Shown: piece by piece, positions 51,201-58,798 of the stretch
Position numbering within the stretch: position 1 is the first letter of the stretch
Layout of the letters: each line of letters starts with the position of its first letter
Assembly: GCA_020161855.1 (NCBI GenBank)
Contig: JAIUNJ010000002.1
Span: 124,001 to 188,000, forward strand
Direction: 5' to 3'
Length of the DNA: 64,000 nt
DNA from: Pseudomonadota bacterium
GTDB taxonomy: Bacteria; Pseudomonadota; Alphaproteobacteria; Rhizobiales; Aestuariivirgaceae
Notes under the pieces: generated by a model
The model's database searches: none
Told to the model about the DNA's origin: nothing
The model's input: the letters and a program-made list of their open reading frames with translations, nothing else
Program-made: the position numbers and the translations under genes

Positions 51201-51710
51201 ATGAAGAAGTTCGCTGCCGCCTTGCTTGCCCTTGCCTGCCTTGCCGCGCCTGTCGCCGCGCAGGAGGCCGACGATCCGGAACTCATCTTCAAGAAGACCA
51301 CTGTTTGGCGCATGCTCTCGCCCGACGCCAAGCTTGCGACTTATGTCATCGACGACCCCAATGTTCAGGGTGTCGCCTGCTACTTCACCGTGCCTGAGAT
51401 CGGCGGCTGGGTGGGCTGGGCCGGTTTCGCCGAGGAACGTTCGGAGACGTCAATCTCCTGCCGCCAGATCGGACCCATTTCCATCAAGGGCAAGTTTGAG
51501 CAGGGCTACGAAATCTATCGGCAGCGCCGCTCGCTCTTTTTCAAGAAGATGCAGATCGTGCGCGGCTGCGATACCAAGCGGAACGTGCTCGTCTATCTCG
51601 CCTACACGGACAAGCTGATCGAAGGATCGCCGCAGAACTCAACGTCGACGGTGCCGATCATGCCCTGGGGCAATGACACGCCCCCCAAATGCTCAGACTT
51701 CATGGACTAG
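51201..51710 (+). CDS. creA: CreA family protein
   Basis: A 169-residue periplasmic CreA-family protein. Signal peptide about 1-21 (ends PVAAQ). Conserved VQGVACYFT, ISCRQIGPI and FKKMQIVRGCDTKRNVLVYLAYTDKLIEGSP are present; cysteines suggest disulfides. The function of CreA is unknown. The ATG at 51201 is preceded by GGAGGA. Its stop overlaps the converging unknown gene at CTAG. Confidence 0.92.
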   Translation: MKKFAAALLALACLAAPVAAQEADDPELIFKKTTVWRMLSPDAKLATYVIDDPNVQGVACYFTVPEIGGWVGWAGFAEERSETSISCRQIGPISIKGKFEQGYEIYRQRRSLFFKKMQIVRGCDTKRNVLVYLAYTDKLIEGSPQNSTSTVPIMPWGNDTPPKCSDFMD

Positions 51711-52402
51711 GCTGCGCGCTGCCGTGACTTGCTGGCCGGGGCCTTCGAGGCCCTTGATGACGGCATCTCCAGCCATTCGAGGTCAATTGCCACGATCCTC
51801 AGCGCGGCGACGAAGCGCTGATGCTTCTCGGTGATTGTGCCTGCTACCGGCACGACGATGCGACCGACATTGTCGCCTCCATGCAGCAGCGCCACCGCCA
51901 CGGAGACGAAATCGGGCTCCGTCACCAGATGAGCATTTGTGTAATACATGCCAATCTGGCTGTTGGCTGAGCTGCGGCTGTGGGCGTCAACGAAGTCGCC
52001 AAACCAGTCGACCCGCGCGACCGGAACACCAGCGCCGCTCGCCTTCACCTCAGTCGGGCCATTCAGCTTGCCTGCCTCGCCAGCCACAAGTTCGAGATCA
52101 TGCGTGGCGAGGGCGCGTATTTCGCCGTTGAAGGGTGCAACATTCACCGGCCTGTTGCATAGCACCCGAATGGCTTCGACCTGATCGCATCCCAGCATCA
52201 GATGCGGAATCTCCAGGAAATCTCCACAATAGTCAGCAATAAGTGCGGCGCAGGCTAGGCCAAAGGCATGTGTGTTTGTCTTCGGCTGCTGGCGGCGCAG
52301 GATGATCTCGCGCACGAGAGGCATCGAGTCGCTATAGCTATTGCTCTCAAGGCGGATACGGCATTCGCTGAGGCGCGGTTCGGCTTTCAGGATACATTTC
52401 AT
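51707..52402 (-). CDS. Unknown protein coupled to the dual-domain glycosyltransferase
   Basis: A 231-residue protein I do not recognise. No signal peptide or membrane helix. It has a mixed alpha/beta character with an apolar core (FGLACAALIADYCGDFLEIPHLML) and a motif-like GMYYTNAHLVTEPDFVSVAVALL. Its ATG overlaps the stop of the glycosyltransferase gene by one base (TGATG), so it is translated together with it; a role in the same glycan-modification step is inferred. Confidence 0.6.
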   Translation of the reverse strand: MKCILKAEPRLSECRIRLESNSYSDSMPLVREIILRRQQPKTNTHAFGLACAALIADYCGDFLEIPHLMLGCDQVEAIRVLCNRPVNVAPFNGEIRALATHDLELVAGEAGKLNGPTEVKASGAGVPVARVDWFGDFVDAHSRSSANSQIGMYYTNAHLVTEPDFVSVAVALLHGGDNVGRIVVPVAGTITEKHQRFVAALRIVAIDLEWLEMPSSRASKAPASKSRQRAA

Positions 52403-54633
52403 CAGTGATTCTTTCCGCCGGGAAGCAGGTCTGTTTCGACGGCGCCAGAGCCAATCTGCGCGAAGGCAATGCCCGTCGCCTTCTGCAGCCTGAACTGCAT
52501 GAGTTCAATGTCCTGCCTGCCTTTGATGCGTGGTGTGAGCAGGTAGTAGCACTCGCCATCCTCATCGCAGTCGGAGACAAGGCTTGTCGCATTCCGGAGT
52601 TCCAGCTTCGTAGCCAGCTTGGCGCGGGCCAGCAGGGCTTCAGCACAGTCACGGAAGGGTTCGGAGCGCAAACGGCGGGAACCTGCCTCAAGCTTGAGCG
52701 CTGCCCAGTTGAAAGGCGTGGTGCGGTCAAGTTCGCTCTGGCGCACAGCGCAGAGATCTATGGGGGCGTCGACTAATGCTTCGAGAGCCTTCTTGGCAGC
52801 CATCGCCTTGGCCGCACCTCGGATCGGTTTGGTACGGAAATATATGCTCTGATTGAGACCCGAAAGCCTGGTACAGAGCGCGCCATCGGTCTTGCGATAG
52901 AGGCGCTCCAGACGGCTCCGGTCTACGGGTGAGTAGCTCCCGCCACTCTCTCGCAACGTATCCGTCTCAGCGTCTGCATCCACTTCGCCGTCCGTCTCCG
53001 CCCTCAAGGCCGCTACCGGTACGAAGAGATGCCATTCCCCGGCGTAGCCCGGCAGCTTTTCCGCAATCGCCGCAAGCGACATGGTGTTGCTGCAATAGAC
53101 TTCGTCGTTGACTGTCTTGGCGATCTCCTGCAGGCCCTCGCTTTCACGCCAGCCGAGCGCCATAGCCTGCCGCGCCCGGGCCTGCAGCCCACGCACAACC
53201 TGGTTGGACTGCCCGGTGATGGTGACGTTTGTGGCGTGGAATCTCCGAAGTGTCACGAAGCTCCGCGTGTGAGTCACCTCGATGCCCATCATGGCCATGC
53301 GAAGCGCCAGGTCCCAGTCGGAGCCGAGAAGATAACTCTCGTCGTAGCGCGCCCTCTTCAGCACGTCAGTACGGTAGAAGCTGGCGGGATGGCAGGTGAC
53401 CTTGCCTGTCCCCTTCAAGAGGGTCGCAAGCTTGCGTTCCTTGCCCTGGTTTCTCTCGATGATGCCACTATGTTCATCGAAATCGATCCAGCCGCCGTGG
53501 GAGCCGTGGATCAGGCCATCGCGTTCAAAAGCCTTCAGGTGGTCAGCCAGGCGGTTGGGCAAGGCAATGTCGTCATCATCGACCACCGCCAGATAGCGCC
53601 CGCGCGACAGGTCCGTCGCAATGTTGCGCGCTTTCGGGATCGATGACTCCGAAATGTGCTCCACGCGCACCGCAGCAGCCCAGGTCATGGCCTCCAGTTT
53701 CTTTCTCAGACTCAGAAGGTCGCCTTGCGAAGAGCCATTATCCACCGCAACGATCTCGATGTCGTTGCCGACCTGCCCGCGGAAGCTCTCCAGGGCCTCG
53801 GTGATCATCTTGAGCCGGCCGGGCCGGCTGGTCGTGGCCACGGCAAGCGAGACCAGCGGATGCAGGGACTTCACGGCTGCGGGCGCGGCAAGCTTACTTG
53901 CATTGGAATGAGGAAAGCGAATAGGCCTCAGAACGCTTCTGTCGGACTTCGCCAGCTCTATGTTGCGCTGGCGATGGGCCAGAATGCCTGTCTTGGCGAA
54001 GGTTGGCGGATGCCACACGTGATAGCATTTGAGCTGGTCGCGGTCGGTCCAGCCCACGCGGTGGCCAGCCATCCGCATGCGTTCATAGAAGTCATTGTCT
54101 TCGTTTCCCCAGCCGGTGAAGCGGGATTCAAGTCCGCCGATATGTTGCCAGGCAGGGCGGGAGAAGAAGACGAGCGCACCCTGCCCCCACTTCGGGCGCA
54201 GCTTCTGCGGCACCTCCAGATCCTGTTGAGCAGCCTCGACGGCGTCTTCAAGCGGAACAGTATTGGGAAGATCGATAAACTGAGAAACGGCCAATCCAAG
54301 TTCGCCACGTCCTACCCGCTCGACAGTCCTGTCGAATTCGTCCCGGCTGTCAGGCGAGATCAGCGTGTCGGCATCAATTTTGGCGAGCACCTGGTTGCTT
54401 GATGCCAGAACGCCAGCGTTGATCGCCTCGGCGAGGCTCCACTCGGATGCCGAAACGCGGAACTGCCGCACTTCAGGCTTCACCTTCAGGTGCAGCCGAA
54501 ACTTGCGGGCCGATCCGAAATCAACAACGACAATGTCAGTGAGGTGTCGCGAACGCAGCGCCACGAAGCTCTTGATGCTGGCTTCGATGCGTTGGACAGG
54601 CCAGTCCCGGACCGGGACGATGAGTGTAAGCAT
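52402..54633 (-). CDS. Two-domain GT2-family glycosyltransferase
   Basis: A 743-residue protein with two GT-A domains. The first (about 1-235) has LTLIVPVRDWP, AKIDADTLISPDS and a C-terminal GWGNEDNDFYERM typical of galactosyltransferase-like GT7/GT27 enzymes. The second (about 258-500) has LVSLAVATTSRPGRL, VAVDNGSSQGD, AVVDDDDIALPNRL. A helical C-terminal region (about 500-743) follows. No signal; cytoplasmic. The downstream unknown gene is translationally coupled. Confidence 0.85.
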   Translation of the reverse strand: MLTLIVPVRDWPVQRIEASIKSFVALRSRHLTDIVVVDFGSARKFRLHLKVKPEVRQFRVSASEWSLAEAINAGVLASSNQVLAKIDADTLISPDSRDEFDRTVERVGRGELGLAVSQFIDLPNTVPLEDAVEAAQQDLEVPQKLRPKWGQGALVFFSRPAWQHIGGLESRFTGWGNEDNDFYERMRMAGHRVGWTDRDQLKCYHVWHPPTFAKTGILAHRQRNIELAKSDRSVLRPIRFPHSNASKLAAPAAVKSLHPLVSLAVATTSRPGRLKMITEALESFRGQVGNDIEIVAVDNGSSQGDLLSLRKKLEAMTWAAAVRVEHISESSIPKARNIATDLSRGRYLAVVDDDDIALPNRLADHLKAFERDGLIHGSHGGWIDFDEHSGIIERNQGKERKLATLLKGTGKVTCHPASFYRTDVLKRARYDESYLLGSDWDLALRMAMMGIEVTHTRSFVTLRRFHATNVTITGQSNQVVRGLQARARQAMALGWRESEGLQEIAKTVNDEVYCSNTMSLAAIAEKLPGYAGEWHLFVPVAALRAETDGEVDADAETDTLRESGGSYSPVDRSRLERLYRKTDGALCTRLSGLNQSIYFRTKPIRGAAKAMAAKKALEALVDAPIDLCAVRQSELDRTTPFNWAALKLEAGSRRLRSEPFRDCAEALLARAKLATKLELRNATSLVSDCDEDGECYYLLTPRIKGRQDIELMQFRLQKATGIAFAQIGSGAVETDLLPGGKNH

Positions 54634-54714
54634 GTGCGGTGATTCTTCCCCGCACCAGACTTGCGCAGTATTCCTTGCCTGAGTCCTGCCTCAGGCAAAC
54701 TTCAAGACCGCAGA

Positions 54715-54894
54715 CTAGACGCCGGAAGAGCCGAGCGGGAACAGGCAGGTGTCTTGGTTCTGCACGCAGTTGTCAGCCACCGTACCGCGCAATGCCGGGA
54801 CCTGATCGGCCAGCACCCGTTCGCCCGAAGCAGCCAGCATCAGCGCAGCCGCAACAGCCATGTTCAGTTTTTTCAGGCGCCGTGCCTTACTCAT
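54715..54894 (-). CDS. Small secreted two-Cys peptide
   Basis: A 59-residue product with a signal peptide-like N terminus (MSKARRLKKLNMAVAAALML, cleavage near VLADQ) leaving about 30 residues with two cysteines (NCVQNQDTCLF). The ATG at 54894 has GGGTGG upstream. Unrecognised; a periplasmic peptide is possible. Confidence 0.5.
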   Translation of the reverse strand: MSKARRLKKLNMAVAAALMLAASGERVLADQVPALRGTVADNCVQNQDTCLFPLGSSGV

Positions 54895-54987
54895 GTCCAC
54901 CCCACACACCGAAAGCCTACAATGCACGGGGAGTGGTTAACTTGACGCTAAGCGCACTGGGCCAGCGGATGGGCACGCATAGTCAAA

Positions 54988-55065
54988 TGGCGACCCCGGC
55001 AGGATTCGAACCTGCGACCTAGTGCTTAGAAGGCACTTGCTCTAGTCCAGCTGAGCTACGGGGTC
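54988..55065 (-). tRNA. tRNA-Arg (anticodon UCU)
   Basis: A 78-nt tRNA on the minus strand: acceptor GACCCCG/CGGGGTC, D-arm TAGCTCAGCTGGACTAGAGC, anticodon loop CTTCTAA giving UCU (reads AGA/AGG), T-loop GGTTCGAATCC and encoded CCA. Confidence 0.96.
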
Positions 55066-55083
55066 ATTGGCCGGCCAGCCGAC

Positions 55084-55389
55084 TCAATGGGTCCAATTGT
55101 CGGTCCGGCCGAACTTGAAATTGTCCGAGTAGGACTTCTTCTGGGTGCGCACCGGCGCCTCGGGCTGCACCAGATAGGCAATGCCGTGCTTGCGGGCATA
55201 GGCTTCAGCCTCGTCGCGCGTCGGGAAATTCAGCTTCACCTGGGTTACGGTCTCGTTGGCCGACGTCCAGCCCATGAGCGGGTCAGCTTCGCGCTTGCTG
55301 GACTGCTCGAACTCCAGAACCCACGAGTCATACTTGCCCTTGCCGGATTGCATGGCGTTGCGGGAGGGCTTGTAAATTCGGGCGGGCAT
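55084..55389 (-). CDS. NDUFS4-like complex I accessory subunit
   Basis: A 101-residue ETC complex I family protein homologous to mitochondrial NDUFS4. MPARIYKPSRNAMQSGKGKYDSWVLEFE, DPLMGWTSANET and FPTRDEAEAYARKHGI match the family. It is an accessory subunit of NADH:ubiquinone oxidoreductase typical of alphaproteobacteria. It lies between tRNA-Arg and tRNA-Pro. Confidence 0.93.
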   Translation of the reverse strand: MPARIYKPSRNAMQSGKGKYDSWVLEFEQSSKREADPLMGWTSANETVTQVKLNFPTRDEAEAYARKHGIAYLVQPEAPVRTQKKSYSDNFKFGRTDNWTH

Positions 55390-55428
55390 GAAAACCTCTG
55401 GCTCTCAGAAATCTCGTCTTCCGAAGGG

Positions 55429-55505
55429 TGGTCGGGGCGGCGGGATTCGAACTCGCGACCCCCTGCGCCCAAGGCAGGTGCGCTACCAGACTGCGCTACA
55501 CCCCG
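55429..55505 (-). tRNA. tRNA-Pro (anticodon UGG)
   Basis: A 77-nt tRNA on the minus strand: acceptor CGGGGTG with the CGCCCCG 3' strand, anticodon loop CTTGGGC giving UGG (reads CCA), discriminator A and encoded CCA. Confidence 0.95.
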
Positions 55506-55575
55506 ATCCTTCCTTCCGCTGGCACCGCTTAACCGATTTGGGGGCTGCCCTGCAAGCGCTGACCGCGTAGCTAGC

Positions 55576-56043
55576 TTACTGAGGTTCCGTCGTGAATATC
55601 CGGTGATAGACCTTGTCGTCGCGCTTGATGCCCAGCTTCTTCGCGGTGCCTGCGGCCAGTTCGACCACGCCCTTCACAGGCTCCTGCACGCTGATGATCT
55701 GCAGCGAAAGCGGCTCGGTGTTCTCGGCCACGGCGGCGATGGTGCCATCCGCCCGCACAAACAGCATGTCGAGCGAGATGTACGTATTCTTCATCCACAT
55801 GGCCGCGGGCCGGGGTGCGCCGAAGTCAAACAGCATGGCCTGGTCGGGCGGCAGCTTGTGCCTAAACATCAGGCCACGCGCCCTCAGTTCATCGGTGTCG
55901 GCAATCTCGGCCGAGAACAGCGCCGCTGAACTTTCGGTGACGATCGACACCGGCTCGATCTTTGCCGGCTCCGCCGCAAATGCGTGAGAGATCATCAGGC
56001 AGATGGCCAGAGACAGCAGGCGAAACAGGCTGAGAAACTTCAT
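55576..56043 (-). CDS. DUF192 family periplasmic protein
   Basis: A 155-residue exported protein of the DUF192 family. Signal peptide about 1-23 (MKFLSLFRLLSLAICLMISH...). The family core is seen in RARGLMFRHKLP, MLFDFGAPRPAAMWMKNTYISLDMLFV and GVVELAAGTAKKLGI. Its role is unknown. The ATG at 56043 is preceded by GGGAGCGG. It precedes tRNA-Pro and follows the double cold-shock protein gene. Confidence 0.88.
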   Translation of the reverse strand: MKFLSLFRLLSLAICLMISHAFAAEPAKIEPVSIVTESSAALFSAEIADTDELRARGLMFRHKLPPDQAMLFDFGAPRPAAMWMKNTYISLDMLFVRADGTIAAVAENTEPLSLQIISVQEPVKGVVELAAGTAKKLGIKRDDKVYHRIFTTEPQ

Positions 56044-56085
56044 GACCGCTCCCATCCGGGGGGATTGAAGCAAAAATACGGCTGC

Positions 56086-56673
56086 TCAGTTGGTGAGCGG
56101 CGGGCCGCCTTCAAGCGTGAGGCGAACTTCTGCCGCCATCTTGCCCTTGTTGCTGTCACCGTAGCGGACATAAATCCACTGGTCCGGAATGAGCTCGGCA
56201 ATCGCCGTGCGCCGCATCACTTCCATATGGACGAAGATGTCGCCCTGGCCGTCACCCTCGGTGACGAAGCCGAAGCCACGAGCCCGGTTGAACCACTTCA
56301 CGCGGGCACGCACCCAGCCCGTCGACGGAACAACCTCATTGTGCGTCTTTGCCCGGCGTTCGACCGGGTGAATGGCTGTCGATTGATCAACCGAGAGAAC
56401 ACGCAGGCATTGATAGCCCTTCTGGCGCGCCACGACTTCGCAGGCGATGCGCGTGCCCTCAAGCGGCGCTTCAAAACCGTCGCGCTTCAGGCAGGAGAGA
56501 TGAAGAAGGATATCCGGCAGGCCATTGTCGGGAATGATGAAGCCGTAGCCACGGCCGACGTCGAACCATTTGACGAGACCATCCACACGAATGATGTTGA
56601 CACCAACCTCGCCCGCCACCTGCCCTTGCGGTGCTTGCCCGGCGACTGCCGCGTTTTCGTCTCTTGCCGCCAT
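56086..56673 (-). CDS. Tandem cold-shock-domain protein
   Basis: A 195-residue RNA/ssDNA-binding protein with two cold-shock domains: the first (about 30-97) with VKWFDVGRGYGFI (RNP1) and DILLH (RNP2), the second (about 120-188) with VKWFNRARGFGFV and DIFVH. The linker is charged. Such two-CSD proteins are alphaproteobacterial and probably act as RNA chaperones. The ATG at 56673 (MAARDEN) is chosen; the farther upstream frame lacks a ribosome site. Confidence 0.9.
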   Translation of the reverse strand: MAARDENAAVAGQAPQGQVAGEVGVNIIRVDGLVKWFDVGRGYGFIIPDNGLPDILLHLSCLKRDGFEAPLEGTRIACEVVARQKGYQCLRVLSVDQSTAIHPVERRAKTHNEVVPSTGWVRARVKWFNRARGFGFVTEGDGQGDIFVHMEVMRRTAIAELIPDQWIYVRYGDSNKGKMAAEVRLTLEGGPPLTN

Positions 56674-56982
56674 GAACAGACTCAACCCCAAACGGCACTT
56701 GCCCCTGCCGTGCTCATCTTTGAACAAAAAATTAACTATTTGTACAGTGCTGCCCTGTGCAGGGGTGGATAACGGCCCAGGTTGCACTGCAAAGCGAAGA
56801 TGCAGGCCGCAAATAACTCAATCTGTGTCTGCACTTGTGCCATGGACTGCACTGTTGCCGAAGTCCCGTGCGAAGCATGCCGGGGCAATGCAGGGCGAAG
56901 GCAAAGCCTGCGTCATCACATTGAAATTCTGGCAATTGATTCGTCTTCCGTCTATCGGAACCGCCACAAGAGAGGAACCAGC
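56674..56982. promoter_or_regulatory. Divergent region between the cold-shock gene and gloA
   Basis: A 309-bp gap. Next to the cold-shock gene is an AT-rich stretch (about 56721-56745, including TTAACTATTTGTACAG), probably its promoter or long leader. On the other side AGAGGAA precedes gloA. The frame upstream of gloA stays open but has no coding character. Confidence 0.35.
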
Positions 56983-57402
56983 ATGAAGTATCTGCACACG
57001 ATGATCCGCGTTTCGAACCTCGACCAGTCGCTCGACTTCTTCGTCAATACGCTGGGCTTTGTGGAGCAGCGCCGCCATGTCAGCGAAAAGGGGCGCTACA
57101 CGCTGGTCTTCGTCGCGGCGCCAGAGAGCCCCGACGCTCCGGTTGAACTGACTTACAACTGGGATCCGGAAGTCTATACCGGCGGACGGAACTTCGGCCA
57201 TCTGGCGCTCGAAGTGGACAATATCTACGACTACTGCGCGATGCTGCAGTCCAAGGGCGTCACCATCAACCGTCCGCCACGCGATGGCCGCATGGCCTTC
57301 ATCAAGACACCGGACGGCATCTCGATCGAGTTGCTCAACAAGGATGGATCGCTGGAGCCGAAGGAACCCTGGACCAGCATGCCCAACACGGGCAGCTGGT
57401 AG
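56983..57402 (+). CDS. gloA: Lactoylglutathione lyase (glyoxalase I)
   Basis: A 139-residue VOC-fold metalloenzyme converting the methylglyoxal-glutathione hemithioacetal to S-lactoylglutathione. Metal ligands His5 (HTMIRV), Glu in ELTYNWD, His in FGHLALEVD and Glu in GISIELL are all present. The ATG at 56983 has AGAGGAA upstream. Monocistronic, convergent with the cupin gene. Confidence 0.94.
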   Translation: MKYLHTMIRVSNLDQSLDFFVNTLGFVEQRRHVSEKGRYTLVFVAAPESPDAPVELTYNWDPEVYTGGRNFGHLALEVDNIYDYCAMLQSKGVTINRPPRDGRMAFIKTPDGISIELLNKDGSLEPKEPWTSMPNTGSW

Positions 57403-57405
57403 CAG

Positions 57406-57786
57406 CTACCATTTGCCGGTGACCGGATAGGCCTCATCCGGTCCCGGCCAGGGCGGCATCGTCACGCCGACAATCTCCAGCGCTGCATCATTTCCGGCGC
57501 GGAACTGAAACGACGTGCCGACAGGAATGGTCAGCGAGAGCCCCGGCGACAGTGCCGTCACTTCCTCCGCGTTGCGAGAGCTTCGCCATATCTCCCCGCT
57601 CCCGGCCGTGACATACCAGACCTCATCGACAGTCCGATGGCAGACGGCGACCGAGACTTGCCCCGGCGGCAGCCTGAAATGCGCCATCGAACCGCGCGAA
57701 GCGCCTGCAAGCACACGCACCTCGCTGCCATCCGGCGCCAGGACATCATAGACCTCGGGCAGTGCTTTCGTGCTGAAGCCGCTCAC
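57406..57786 (-). CDS. Cupin-domain protein
   Basis: A 126-residue cupin. The first motif is GQVSVAVCHRTVDEVWYVTAGSGEIWR and the second LSPGLSLTIPVGTSFQFRAG. Only part of the canonical metal ligand set is present. It starts with GTG at 57786, overlapping the SDR stop by 4 bp (GTGA), so it is co-translated with the SDR. Its function is unknown. Confidence 0.8.
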   Translation of the reverse strand: MSGFSTKALPEVYDVLAPDGSEVRVLAGASRGSMAHFRLPPGQVSVAVCHRTVDEVWYVTAGSGEIWRSSRNAEEVTALSPGLSLTIPVGTSFQFRAGNDAALEIVGVTMPPWPGPDEAYPVTGKW

Positions 57787-58529
57787 GCCATCAACTGGCC
57801 GCCATTCACTTCGATCACCTGCCCGGTCACGTAACCGGAAAGCTGATCGCTGGCGAGATAAAGGAAGGTGCCCGTGCAGTCGTCAGCCAGGCCCAGGCGC
57901 TGCATCGGGATGGTCTTGGCAGTGGCCGCCCGCTTCTCGGCGGAAGAGAAGCGGTCATGGAAGGCGGTGTGGATCGTGCCGGGAGACACGGCGTTCACGC
58001 GAATGCCGAAGCCCACCAGCTCCTTTGCAATGGTCTTGGTGAAGGACGACACGAAGCCCTTGGCACCGGCATAGACGCTGCCGCCCGGGCTCGCACCCTG
58101 GCGTGCCGCAATGGAGGTCACGTTGATGATGTTGCCGGAGCCCTGGGGCTTCATCACATCCGCAGCGAGCCGCGTCGTATGGATGAGCTGGCGGCAGTTG
58201 AGATCGAAGACCTTGTCGATGAAGTCATCGGTCAGGGCCTCAAGCGGCGTACGCGCAACGAGGCTGCCGGCATTGTTCACCAGAACGTCGATGCGGCCGA
58301 ACTCTTTCTTGGCCGAGGAGATGAGGTTTTCGGCAGCGCCATCTGCGGTCAGGTCGAGGCGCATGGTCTTGATCCCTGCAGCCTCGATGGCTTTCAGTTC
58401 ATCGCCACCGCCGAAGTACTGGGCGAAAACCTTGGCGCCGCTGCGGGCGAAACCCAGTGAGGCTGCCCCGCCAATGCCGGTGACGCCCCCCGTCAAGACG
58501 ACAACCTTGCCCTTCAGATCTTCAATCAT
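57783..58529 (-). CDS. Short-chain dehydrogenase/reductase
   Basis: A 248-residue classical SDR. Cofactor motif TGGVTGIGGAASLGF (TGxxxGxG), NNAGS, catalytic Ser (NVTSIA) and YAGAK (Tyr-x-x-x-Lys). Cytoplasmic NAD(P)-dependent oxidoreductase; substrate unknown. The ATG at 58529 is preceded by GGGAAAC; an ATG at 58541 adds four residues. Coupled to the cupin. Confidence 0.9.
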   Translation of the reverse strand: MIEDLKGKVVVLTGGVTGIGGAASLGFARSGAKVFAQYFGGGDELKAIEAAGIKTMRLDLTADGAAENLISSAKKEFGRIDVLVNNAGSLVARTPLEALTDDFIDKVFDLNCRQLIHTTRLAADVMKPQGSGNIINVTSIAARQGASPGGSVYAGAKGFVSSFTKTIAKELVGFGIRVNAVSPGTIHTAFHDRFSSAEKRAATAKTIPMQRLGLADDCTGTFLYLASDQLSGYVTGQVIEVNGGQLMA

Positions 58530-58659
58530 GCTGTTTCCCATTCGGTTCTGAAATTTTGGGCAGACTATGCAGCATCGCCCCACGCAGGCCAGCATTTTGT
58601 TGCGGCCGCTGGTAGGTTTCTGCCACCTGCGAATTTCACTGAATGAGGGAATGATAAAG

Positions 58660-58734
58660 TGGCGCGCCCTACGGGAGTCGAACCCGTCTTTGCAACGTGA
58701 AAGGCTGCCGTCCTAACCGATAGACGAAGGGCGC
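58660..58734 (-). tRNA. tRNA-Glu (anticodon UUC)
   Basis: A 75-nt tRNA on the minus strand: acceptor GCGCCCT/AGGGCGC, anticodon loop CTTTCAC giving UUC, T-loop GGTTCGACTCC, discriminator G and encoded CCA. The rest of the gap 58530-58798 holds nothing else clear. Confidence 0.95.
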
Positions 58735-58798
58735 CCGACCTGCGCCGAAGCGCCGGAAGTCGCGCCTCTATAGGTGCGCCGCCTTGCCTTGGCAAGCC

